NCBI GenBank assembly: GCA_946061315.1
Contig: CAMGRB010000010.1
Coordinates: 1-14,076 of the forward strand
DNA: 14,076 nt
Reading direction: 5' to 3'
DNA from: an uncultured Clostridia bacterium
Lineage (GTDB): Bacteria; Bacillota; Clostridia; Oscillospirales; CAG-272
Positions 7,547-14,076 of this stretch are shown piece by piece. The translations under genes were made by a program, and so were the position numbers. Numbering within the stretch: position 1 is the first letter of the stretch; every line of letters begins with the position of its first letter. Under the pieces are notes generated by a model that was not told the origin of the DNA, searched no databases, and saw only the letters and a program-made list of their open reading frames with translations.

Positions 7547-8708
7547 TATGAACAACCGTGAAGTTCTTCTGAAAGTAGAACATCTGTGCCAATTCTTCGG
7601 TTCGAATAAAGCGGTAAACGACGTCAATTTTGAGATCCACAAGGGCGAGGTCTTCGGTCTTGTCGGAGAATCCGGATGCGGTAAAACGACAACGGGACGC
7701 TCTATAATAAAACTCTATAACATTACCTCCGGTAACGTATATTTCAAGGGGATCCGCATCTGTGCAGGTATTCTTTCGTATAAAGAAGCGATTGCACAGG
7801 CAAAAGAGGATCTTAAGGCAGGTAAAATCACCGCCGAGGAATGCTCTGCCATTATTGCGGAAAACAGAAAGCAGATAAAGCTTGCAAAATACGACCAGAC
7901 GCATTGTGACAAGGAATATCAAAAAGAGCAAGTGGCAAAGGTCAAGGCGGAGTACGCCGATAAGCTGAAAGACGCTTCCGACGAGGTGCGCAAGGAATAT
8001 TCCGACCGCCTCCGCAAAGCGAGAAAGACGAAGCTTGTCACGCAGATACAGATGATTTTCCAGGACCCGATAGCCTCTCTTGACCCGCGTATGACCGTGC
8101 GCGAGATTATATCCGAAGGGCTTGTTATACAGGGCGAAAAGGATAAAAAGGTTATAAACGATAAAGTATATCAGATGCTTGAGCTTGTCGGGCTTGTACG
8201 TGAACACGCAAGCCGCTACCCGCACGAGTTTTCGGGCGGACAACGCCAGAGAATCGGTATAGCACGCTCGATTATTATGAATCCGGAAATGATTATTGCA
8301 GATGAGCCCGTTTCCGCGCTTGACGTTTCAATTCAGGCACAGGTTATCAATCTTCTCAATGATATCCGCGAAAAGATGAATCTTACCATTCTCTTTATTG
8401 CGCACGACCTTTCCGTCGTAAAGTACTTCTCCGACAGAATCGGCGTTATGTATTACGGAAAAATGGTAGAGCTTGCTCCATCCGACGAGCTGTTCCTTAA
8501 TCCTTTGCACCCCTACACGCGTTCGCTTCTTTCCGCTATTCCGCTTCCCGACCCGGAATATGAGAAAACGAGAAAGAGGATCGTCTATAATCCGCTTGCC
8601 GATCACGATTATTCCGTTGAAGGACCGACAATGCGTGAGGTAAAGCCCGGACATTTCGTACTTTGCAACAAGGCCGAATACGACGAATATATGAAGAAGC
8701 TCAAATAA
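7536..8708 (+). CDS. oppF: Oligopeptide ABC transporter ATPase OppF (AmiF-like) with ~90-aa insertion
   Basis: Second ATPase of the importer, pairing with OppD. Motifs: Walker A GESGCGKT (44-51), Q-loop FQDP (175-178), signature FSGGQ (232-236), Walker B MIIADEP (252-258), switch His290 and the tail HPYTRSLLSAIPLPDP (325-340). The C-terminus (HDYSVEGPTM, PGHFVLCNKAEY) is of the AmiF type and lacks the cysteine cluster of other OppF proteins. Length is 390 aa against a usual ~310-330. The extra residues (about 76-166), highly charged and helical in character, lie between Walker A and the Q-loop, a different place from the OppD insertion. AAGGGGG at 7523-7529 is 6 nt from ATG 7536 and supports that start over the in-frame ATG at 7548. 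The start overlaps the oppD stop, implying translational coupling. Confidence 0.95.
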   Translation: MDNDMNNREVLLKVEHLCQFFGSNKAVNDVNFEIHKGEVFGLVGESGCGKTTTGRSIIKLYNITSGNVYFKGIRICAGILSYKEAIAQAKEDLKAGKITAEECSAIIAENRKQIKLAKYDQTHCDKEYQKEQVAKVKAEYADKLKDASDEVRKEYSDRLRKARKTKLVTQIQMIFQDPIASLDPRMTVREIISEGLVIQGEKDKKVINDKVYQMLELVGLVREHASRYPHEFSGGQRQRIGIARSIIMNPEMIIADEPVSALDVSIQAQVINLLNDIREKMNLTILFIAHDLSVVKYFSDRIGVMYYGKMVELAPSDELFLNPLHPYTRSLLSAIPLPDPEYEKTRKRIVYNPLADHDYSVEGPTMREVKPGHFVLCNKAEYDEYMKKLK

Positions 8709-8709
8709 T

Positions 8710-9105
8710 ATGAAGAAAAACAAAAGATACGTAGCGCCTGTAATTGCCGCTTTCGTTATATTCTGCTTATATCTTTATATAGGAAAGATTTTTTCGTCGG
8801 AAACGGCAGGTGCTGTTATGGGTGTATTAAGTGACGGATTCTTTGCTGCCGCGGTTCTGGTAGGAGGCATTGGTCTTATCAGCTTCGCCGGCAAATTCGG
8901 CACGTTTGATATGCTGTCATACGGTACGAGAAGATTTCTCGGCAACTTCATCCATTCTCTGCGTGACGGCACGCCGAAAACGTTTTACGATTACAAGGTG
9001 AAAAAGGACAAAGACGGCAGAGGCTATCTGAAAGAATTTTGCAAGGTCGGCGCGGTCTGCCTGATACTCGGCGTTATTATGCTTGTCTTGTATTTCATAT
9101 TGTAA
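8710..9105 (+). CDS. Small membrane protein, DUF3899 family
   Basis: A 131-aa protein with three predicted membrane helices (about 8-26, 41-60 and 111-131). Between helices 2 and 3 is a cytoplasmic-looking basic loop holding FDMLSYG (66-72) and TFYDYK (91-96), the pattern I associate with the DUF3899 family, whose function is unknown. The ATG is 1 nt after the oppF stop. Only a weak AAGAAG precedes it, inside oppF, so translation is probably coupled to oppF. It is the last gene before the operon terminator. Co-transcription suggests a helper role for the importer or simple hitch-hiking; nothing in the sequence decides between these. Confidence 0.8.
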   Translation: MKKNKRYVAPVIAAFVIFCLYLYIGKIFSSETAGAVMGVLSDGFFAAAVLVGGIGLISFAGKFGTFDMLSYGTRRFLGNFIHSLRDGTPKTFYDYKVKKDKDGRGYLKEFCKVGAVCLILGVIMLVLYFIL

Positions 9106-9120
9106 CAAATAGCACAAAAT

Positions 9121-9162
9121 AACACCTCCTTCCCGCTTTGCGCGGTTATGGGAGGTGTTTTT
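9121..9162 (+). terminator. Rho-independent terminator of the opp operon, possibly bidirectional
   Basis: AACACCTCC (9121-9129) pairs perfectly with GGAGGTGTT (9151-9159), with an inner CCGC/GCGG stem (9133-9136 with 9142-9145), followed by TTTTT at 9158-9162. It starts 15 nt after the DUF3899 stop. On the minus strand the same hairpin is followed by ATTTTGTGCTATTTG, moderately T-rich, so it may also stop transcription from the exporter pair that ends at 9235. No separate strong terminator is visible in 9163-9234. Confidence 0.88.
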
Positions 9163-9234
9163 CGTTATGTTTATATTATCTGCAAAATTTCACGGCTTTC
9201 AGAAATTTTTTCAGCCCCTGTTTTGCGGTACATA

Positions 9235-11040
9235 TTAACAATTTGCCGTCTCGGTGCGGTATTTTTTGGCTTGAAGATTGAACATGTGTGCATATTTCCC
9301 GCCGTTTCGTATAAGCTCGTCGTGCGAGCCTTGCTCAACTATTCTGCCTTTTTCAAACATATATATTCTGTTTGCGTGCCTTGTGGTTGATAAGCGGTGG
9401 GCTATGAAAACTACCGTTTTGTCCTTTGCGTTTTTATCTATTCCGACGTTTAGATTGTATTCCGCTATCGGATCGAGAGCGCTTGACGGCTCATCCATTA
9501 TAATAAGCTCGTTATTATGCGCAAATACGCGCGCTATTGCTATCTTCTGATTTTCACCGCCCGAAAGGTTTGTTCCCGTATCATAAAATTCACGGGTGAG
9601 CTGTGTGTTTATCCCGTCGGGAAGCTTTTCGAGTTTATCGCCAAAGGTACTGTCTTTGAGGGCGTTAAGAACTGTTTGTTCCTTATCGGGAGTATAAATA
9701 TCGCCCAAAACGTTTTCCGCAACGCTGGCGGCAAAGACCTTATAATCCTGAAATACCGCACCTATTTTTTCTCTTAAACTTTCAAGGTTATATTCCTTTA
9801 TGTTTACTCCGTTTACGAGAATTTCTCCACTCGATACGTCATAAAGGCGCATTATAAGTTTGGTTGTTGTCGTTTTTCCTGCTCCGTTATAGCCGACAAA
9901 TGCTATTCTTTCGCCTTTTTCCACCTTGAAGCTTACGTTTTCAAGTACGTTTACGTCGCCGTAGGCAAAGGATACGTTCTTAAATTCAAGGCTCTCGAAT
10001 TTATCGAGCATTTTTTCTCCGCTTTTGATTTTTTGCTCGGACTTGAGAAATTTTCTTACCTTGTCGGCATAGAGCGAGTCCTTATTCATAGAAACAAGCT
10101 TTTCCTGAATATCATCGACCAATCCTTTAAGTTTCCACGACGCCGCAACGGTTACGGCAAAGCCACCGAGCAAAACGGTATTCACAACCATAAGATGATA
10201 CGCCATATAAAGAAGGATAAAAATATTGGACGCCATATTTGAAAGACCGAGTAAAAAATATAAAGCGCCTGCTTTTAAGCTCATCTTCTTTTCGGCTTTG
10301 CGTTGAAGCTCTATATTTTTATCATATTCCGAGAGCATATTTTCTCCGACGTCGGTAAGCCTTATCTCCTTGGCGTAATCGGCAAGAGAGAAAAATCTTC
10401 TTATGTACCAATCCTTGCGCCAGAGTTCGTTCATCTCTATATCATATTTGTAGTAAATTCCGTTTATTACAATCGATATTAACATATTGACTATTGCAAA
10501 AGCAAGAATGACGAAGGCGATGATAACGTCAACGTTTATCAATACCGCAAAAACGGATACGGATGCCACTATCGAGCGTATAAGATCCGCCAGCTGATCG
10601 ACGGTATTAACGATACTTTTATCGCAATTTTGCATCGAATAGACAAAATCGTTATAAAACTCGGGAGTGTCATAGCATTCAAGGTCGAGCTTGCTTGCCT
10701 TGACGAAAAACTGCTTGTGTATGATTTTTATAAAGTTGAGCTTGTGCAAGGGATTTACAAGCTTATAATACCAGGCAAAAAACAGTTCGTACGCAAGGGT
10801 ATAAGCGAACATAAGCCCTATTAAGATAAATATGCGTGATATTCCCTCGCCCCTGTCCAGAGCGTTTAATATTTCATTTACAAAGAACAAAGACAATCCG
10901 TGATTAAGTCCCGTAAAAAATCCCATTACAAGACGCATAATAACCATTACTTTATCGCTACGATAAGCGGTTTTTATAAGATACAGATTGTTCTTAAACG
11001 CTCTTGAAAACGGCACCTTTTCTTTTTTCCGATTTTTCAT
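9235..11040 (-). CDS. ABC exporter half-transporter, membrane domain plus ATPase (second gene of pair)
   Basis: A 601-aa type I ABC exporter subunit with an N-terminal membrane domain (hydrophobic segments near 31-58, 69-91, 153-170, 172-193, 262-280 and 282-300) and a C-terminal ATPase. ATPase motifs are complete: Walker A GYNGAGKTT (383-391), Q-loop Gln431 (AVFQD), signature LSGGE (492-496), Walker B ELIIMDEP (511-518) with catalytic Glu517, and switch His548. The start is clear: GAGGTG (11046-11051) lies 5 nt upstream, and the ATG overlaps the previous stop as ATGA, so the two genes are coupled and probably make a heterodimer. There is no peptidase C39 domain, and no bacteriocin or precursor gene nearby, so the substrate (lipid, drug or peptide) is unknown. 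Confidence 0.93.
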   Translation of the reverse strand: MKNRKKEKVPFSRAFKNNLYLIKTAYRSDKVMVIMRLVMGFFTGLNHGLSLFFVNEILNALDRGEGISRIFILIGLMFAYTLAYELFFAWYYKLVNPLHKLNFIKIIHKQFFVKASKLDLECYDTPEFYNDFVYSMQNCDKSIVNTVDQLADLIRSIVASVSVFAVLINVDVIIAFVILAFAIVNMLISIVINGIYYKYDIEMNELWRKDWYIRRFFSLADYAKEIRLTDVGENMLSEYDKNIELQRKAEKKMSLKAGALYFLLGLSNMASNIFILLYMAYHLMVVNTVLLGGFAVTVAASWKLKGLVDDIQEKLVSMNKDSLYADKVRKFLKSEQKIKSGEKMLDKFESLEFKNVSFAYGDVNVLENVSFKVEKGERIAFVGYNGAGKTTTTKLIMRLYDVSSGEILVNGVNIKEYNLESLREKIGAVFQDYKVFAASVAENVLGDIYTPDKEQTVLNALKDSTFGDKLEKLPDGINTQLTREFYDTGTNLSGGENQKIAIARVFAHNNELIIMDEPSSALDPIAEYNLNVGIDKNAKDKTVVFIAHRLSTTRHANRIYMFEKGRIVEQGSHDELIRNGGKYAHMFNLQAKKYRTETANC

Positions 11041-12881
11041 ACGCTCACCTCACTCTCTGCTTCAACGTAGTTCTGGGCTTGCTTTCTGAACATATCGGCA
11101 TATTTGCCGTTTTGCGCCATAAGCTCGGCGTGGGTTCCGCTCTCTATTATCTCTCCGTTTTCAAGCATATAAATTCTGTCTGCGGCGACGGCACTTGAGA
11201 GGCGGTGCGAAATAAATATCATACCCTTGTCCTTGCCTATCTCCATCATATTGTTATACATCTCGCTCTCCGCCACGGGATCAAGAGCGCTTGTGGGCTC
11301 GTCAAGAATAATATAAGGGGCATCCTTTACAAATGCGTGCGCTATGGCAATCTTCTGCCCCTCTCCGACGGAGAGCACCGCCCCGTCTTCACTGAACTCC
11401 TTGGTAAGAACGGTTTCCATACCGTTTGGAAGCTCCATTATTCTGTCGTAAACTCCGCTTAATTTAAGAGCCTCCTCCACCTTTTCCGTATCGCCCGGGC
11501 GGCGCGGGCGCATAAGGACGTTTTCGATAACGGGAAGTGCCATTATCTTAAAATCCTGAAAAACGACGCCGAACATATCACGGTAGCTCTTTATTTTTAT
11601 ATCCTTTATATCCTCGCCGTTAAGGCTTATATTTCCCTCGGTGGGGTCGTATAGGCGCAAAAGCAGCTTTACAAGAGTGCTTTTGCCTGCTCCGTTATGC
11701 CCGACAAGAGCGATTTTTTCATTTTTCTTAACCTCGATATTGATGTTTTTAAGAGCGTAGTCTTCACTGCCGAAATACTTAAAAGACACGTTTTCAAGTT
11801 TCAGCGTACCGCACTTTGCCTCGGTTGCGTCGGGCTTGTCAACTATTTTAGGCTCGTATCTCATAAACTCGCGGTAATCCTCGATAAACAGAGCGTTCCC
11901 GTGCATCTCGTAATAATGGTTTGCAAAGCCTATAAAGGAATTTGAAAGCTGCGAAACCGAATTTATTACGACAATGCAATCTCCCATTCCGAGAGTGCCT
12001 GTCACAATAGTTCTGAAAACTGCGTAGGCTATGGCAAGCGGATTTGCTATTATATCTGAAATTTTACTGCCCAGAATATCAAGCAGCATTTCCTTTTTGC
12101 CGTATTTTTTTACTATTTCACGCCTTCCGTCAGACGCCTCGTCGTACTTATTAAGCATAAAATTTTTTGCATTTGTAAGCCGCATTTCCTTGGCGTATTC
12201 GTTTGAATAAAATACCCTCTGCACGTATTGGCATCTTCTGTGCACTATCTTGTCTTCCGTTGTGTGCTTATGCCACAAAACGTTGCTTTTCTTTTTGAAA
12301 AACGAACCGACAAGAGGTATCAGGGCGAAAATAATAAACACAGGGTCCATAGTAAACAGCAATCCGCCGTAAAGGACCGTATTAAGAACGTTACTGAAAA
12401 ATAAAACTACTCTGTAAAAAGTCCTGATTATATACATGGTTATATCCGAAGAGGCCTTCTCATATTTGTCGTAAAACTCGGGGTCTTCAAAGCAGGCAAG
12501 GTCTGCCGAGATGCTTTTTTTGTAAAGTCCTTCGTCTATTTTCCGAATCAATCTGTAAACTCCCACGCTCCATGCAAATTCGAGCAAAAAGTTCAAGACC
12601 ATATTAAAGGAAGTCGGTACGACTATCAGAATAATTACGGTTTTTGCAACCGCTTCAAAGCTTAAACCGCCTGCATAAGAGTCGATTATGTATTTTAAGA
12701 GATACGTATTCGTAATAAATGCCAGAAGGCAACTCACGGTCTGTACAATAACTTGTATTATAGAACCGACTGTATTGTACTTAAAACAAACCTTCAGGGC
12801 AAAAGCGGTGTTGCTCATAACCTTTGCAAACGAAAACTTTTTCTCCTTTGGGCTTTCTTTTGCTTTTTCTTTATTTGCCAC
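11037..12881 (-). CDS. ABC exporter half-transporter with altered LSVGE signature (first gene of pair)
   Basis: A 614-aa type I ABC exporter subunit with a charged N-terminus (about 1-20), a membrane domain (about 35-330) and a C-terminal ATPase. Motifs: Walker A GHNGAGKST (394-402), Q-loop Gln442 (VVFQD), Walker B YIILDEP (523-529) with catalytic Glu528, and switch His559. The ABC signature reads LSVGE (503-507), Val replacing the first Gly of LSGGE/Q, and the usual IAIAR that follows is IAIAH. A GTG start at 12881 is chosen because AAAGGAG lies 8 nt upstream. The longer ATG frame from 12968 begins inside the promoter. It is the first gene after the promoter at 12950-12978 and overlaps its partner by 4 nt. 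The substrate is unknown. Confidence 0.92.
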   Translation of the reverse strand: MANKEKAKESPKEKKFSFAKVMSNTAFALKVCFKYNTVGSIIQVIVQTVSCLLAFITNTYLLKYIIDSYAGGLSFEAVAKTVIILIVVPTSFNMVLNFLLEFAWSVGVYRLIRKIDEGLYKKSISADLACFEDPEFYDKYEKASSDITMYIIRTFYRVVLFFSNVLNTVLYGGLLFTMDPVFIIFALIPLVGSFFKKKSNVLWHKHTTEDKIVHRRCQYVQRVFYSNEYAKEMRLTNAKNFMLNKYDEASDGRREIVKKYGKKEMLLDILGSKISDIIANPLAIAYAVFRTIVTGTLGMGDCIVVINSVSQLSNSFIGFANHYYEMHGNALFIEDYREFMRYEPKIVDKPDATEAKCGTLKLENVSFKYFGSEDYALKNINIEVKKNEKIALVGHNGAGKSTLVKLLLRLYDPTEGNISLNGEDIKDIKIKSYRDMFGVVFQDFKIMALPVIENVLMRPRRPGDTEKVEEALKLSGVYDRIMELPNGMETVLTKEFSEDGAVLSVGEGQKIAIAHAFVKDAPYIILDEPTSALDPVAESEMYNNMMEIGKDKGMIFISHRLSSAVAADRIYMLENGEIIESGTHAELMAQNGKYADMFRKQAQNYVEAESEVSV

Positions 12882-12889
12882 TTTATCAT

Positions 12890-12896
12890 CTCCTTT
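12890..12896 (-). promoter_or_regulatory. Ribosome binding site that supports a GTG start
   Basis: On the minus strand AAAGGAG is followed by 8 nt and then GTG at 12881-12879. No in-frame ATG has comparable support. Confidence 0.82.
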
Positions 12897-12949
12897 GCAA
12901 ATAAGAACATATGTCGTGTGATAAGGGTATATGACTTCTCTCTTTGTAT

Positions 12950-12978
12950 ATTGTACCATATAATTCAAAATAAGTCAA
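12950..12978 (-). promoter_or_regulatory. Near-consensus SigA promoter for the exporter pair
   Basis: On the minus strand TTGACT (12978-12973), a 17-nt spacer and TACAAT (12955-12950), preceded by TGG, which gives an extended -10 element. Transcription should start around 12943, leaving a leader of about 60 nt before the GTG. It is the only clear promoter I found in the window, and it means the exporter pair is transcribed apart from the acyltransferase gene. Confidence 0.85.
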
Positions 12979-13000
12979 CCTATATTTTATTATGGGCTAA

Positions 13001-13039
13001 AACAAAAGCAGGGCTGTTTTGTATTCGGCAAAACAGCCC
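13001..13039 (-). terminator. Rho-independent terminator of the acyltransferase gene
   Basis: GGGCTGTTTTG (13011-13021) and CAAAACAGCCC (13029-13039) form a perfect 11-bp stem with a 7-nt loop. On the minus strand it is followed by a T-rich tail, TGCTTTTGTT (13010-13001). It lies 19 nt past the acyltransferase stop and just upstream of the exporter promoter. Confidence 0.88.
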
Positions 13040-13058
13040 GCCATGTATCGATTTTTAT

Positions 13059-14076
13059 TTATTGTTCATCGGTTTTTTCTCTGCTCTTTTTCCTTTGTTC
13101 CTTTTCGAGCATTTTCAGTCTGTAAAGCTCCTCGGTTGCAAAGGAGAGCTTTGTTACGACGTCCTTTTTGTGCGGATAGCAGATAAAAGTGTCATCCGTT
13201 GTCGATATTTGTATGCATTGGTCCGGTCTTATATAGCAATAGTCGTACTCTATGTGAACGCCGTTCATACCTATTACGGGACGGGAGATCTTATAGTCCT
13301 CGCCGTTGTAGTGTCCCTCTATCGTAAAGCCGTCCTTGTAGGAATGTTTAAGCGTTGCCTCGCCGAGCGGTATAAAGTGGTTTGTATTCGGCATTGAATA
13401 AACGTCTACGGTGTCCTCAAAATAATAGGTGCCGTCCTCCGCTTCTTTTCTTACGTTTGCTCTTTCCCACTCAAACCAGTCGGGTATATGCGCAAATTCG
13501 GTATTTCCGTCGTTTGCGCTCATCTCTCCGTTTTCAGTCAGCGTCCATTCCTTGCCGCAATGATTGCATTTTAAGGTTGCGCCGGAGCTTGTCATCTCAT
13601 ATTCGGTCTTGCAATTCGGGCATTGATAAAGTACCTTGTTTATGCCCTCCGCGCGATACGGCTCGGTTATTTTTATATTATTGTCTTTCTGATACTTGTA
13701 TTCGTCATAATCAAGCGCGTCAACAAGTATTTTATGAATTTCCTCGACGGATTTTTCCTCTACGTCTTTTTTGTCAAGTACCTTTGTCATCGTTGTGTGC
13801 ATGGGTACTTTTCTCTTTTTTCTCCAATTCCAGAACGGAGCGTGCAGATGGTTGCCGTGGTGATTGAGAACAACGACGTCGTGACCAAGACGCTTTACGA
13901 GGCGTGCAAGAGTATCGGGAATTATGGCAAGCGTGCCTATCGGCGAAAACCTCGCCTCCGGATACATACAAAGCACGGATCTATATTCGTTAAGCACCGT
14001 TTCGCACGCTTTTACAAGGTGCGGGTCGGTCGTGAATTTCCGCTTGCCTATGCTACCGTTAAGCATCCTCCAGGCT
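13059..14076 (-). CDS. Lysophospholipid acyltransferase (PlsC-like) with zinc ribbon, 5' end missing
   Basis: Partial gene; the frame stays open to the window edge, so the true start is outside. Numbering from the ATG at 14066: GSIGKRKF (4-11) and MYPEARFSPIGT (34-45) match acyltransferase motifs of the PlsC/LPLAT family, the second corresponding to the FPEG-type glycerol-phosphate binding motif. The catalytic HX4D motif must lie upstream of the window. About 100 residues later come CPNC (149-152) and CNHC (167-170), a rubredoxin-type zinc ribbon. After that is a C-terminal region of unknown fold (about 190-310) and a basic Lys/Arg/Glu-rich tail. The likely role is acyl transfer in membrane lipid synthesis at the inner membrane face. 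The ATG at 14066 has GGAGG directly adjacent, with no spacer, and would remove the catalytic part, so I do not accept it as the start. Confidence 0.78.
   Translation of the reverse strand, partial: AWRMLNGSIGKRKFTTDPHLVKACETVLNEYRSVLCMYPEARFSPIGTLAIIPDTLARLVKRLGHDVVVLNHHGNHLHAPFWNWRKKRKVPMHTTMTKVLDKKDVEEKSVEEIHKILVDALDYDEYKYQKDNNIKITEPYRAEGINKVLYQCPNCKTEYEMTSSGATLKCNHCGKEWTLTENGEMSANDGNTEFAHIPDWFEWERANVRKEAEDGTYYFEDTVDVYSMPNTNHFIPLGEATLKHSYKDGFTIEGHYNGEDYKISRPVIGMNGVHIEYDYCYIRPDQCIQISTTDDTFICYPHKKDVVTKLSFATEELYRLKMLEKEQRKKSREKTDEQ

Noticed and set aside
7491..8243. 250-aa open frame antisense to the oppD/oppF junction
   Set aside because: It lies opposite two confident ATPase genes and has no ribosome site or recognisable domain.
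9235..12881. Bacteriocin or lantibiotic export cluster
   Set aside because: There is no C39 peptidase domain, no small leader-peptide gene and no modification enzyme near the exporter pair.
12753..13397. 214-aa plus-strand open frame
   Set aside because: It crosses the exporter promoter, the terminator and the 3' end of the acyltransferase gene on the opposite strand, and reads as a low-complexity hydrophobic translation.

Overview
The window looks like a chromosomal segment of a low-to-mid GC, Gram-positive, Clostridia-type bacterium, probably an uncultured gut-type lineage. The evidence is the strong AGGAGG-type ribosome sites, a lipoprotein substrate-binding protein with a lipobox, an AmiE/AmiF-like subtype of oligopeptide ATPases, a DUF3899 membrane protein and a clostridial-type acyltransferase. 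The exact lineage cannot be read from the sequence. I see no mobile elements, CRISPR arrays, rRNA or tRNA genes.

Plus strand, 111-9105: one operon for a complete oligopeptide/dipeptide ABC importer. The order is lipoprotein substrate-binding protein (OppA-like), permease OppB, permease OppC, ATPase OppD and ATPase OppF, followed by a small three-helix DUF3899 protein. Gene junctions are tight: a 9-nt spacer before the oppD start with its ribosome site inside oppC, an 11-nt oppD/oppF overlap, and 1 nt between oppF and the DUF3899 gene. The exception is a 184-nt gap between oppA and oppB that holds three RNA stem-loops. A strong hairpin with a T run at 9121-9162 ends the operon.

Minus strand, 14076-9235: a truncated lysophospholipid acyltransferase with a fused zinc ribbon ends at a hairpin terminator (13001-13039). 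Right after it lies a near-consensus SigA promoter (12950-12978) that drives two ABC exporter half-transporters overlapping by ATGA. These probably form one heterodimeric exporter. The two blocks converge at 9106-9234.

The most notable feature is that four of the five importer subunits are oversized. OppA is 838 aa. OppC carries about 230 extra residues outside the membrane. OppD carries about 375 extra residues between its Q-loop and signature motif. OppF carries about 90 extra residues at a different site, between Walker A and the Q-loop. OppD also lacks all four cysteines that hold a [4Fe-4S] cluster in many OppD/DppD proteins. The system is therefore an architecturally expanded variant of a known transporter, not a wholly new class. 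In the exporter pair, one subunit has an altered ABC signature (LSVGE).
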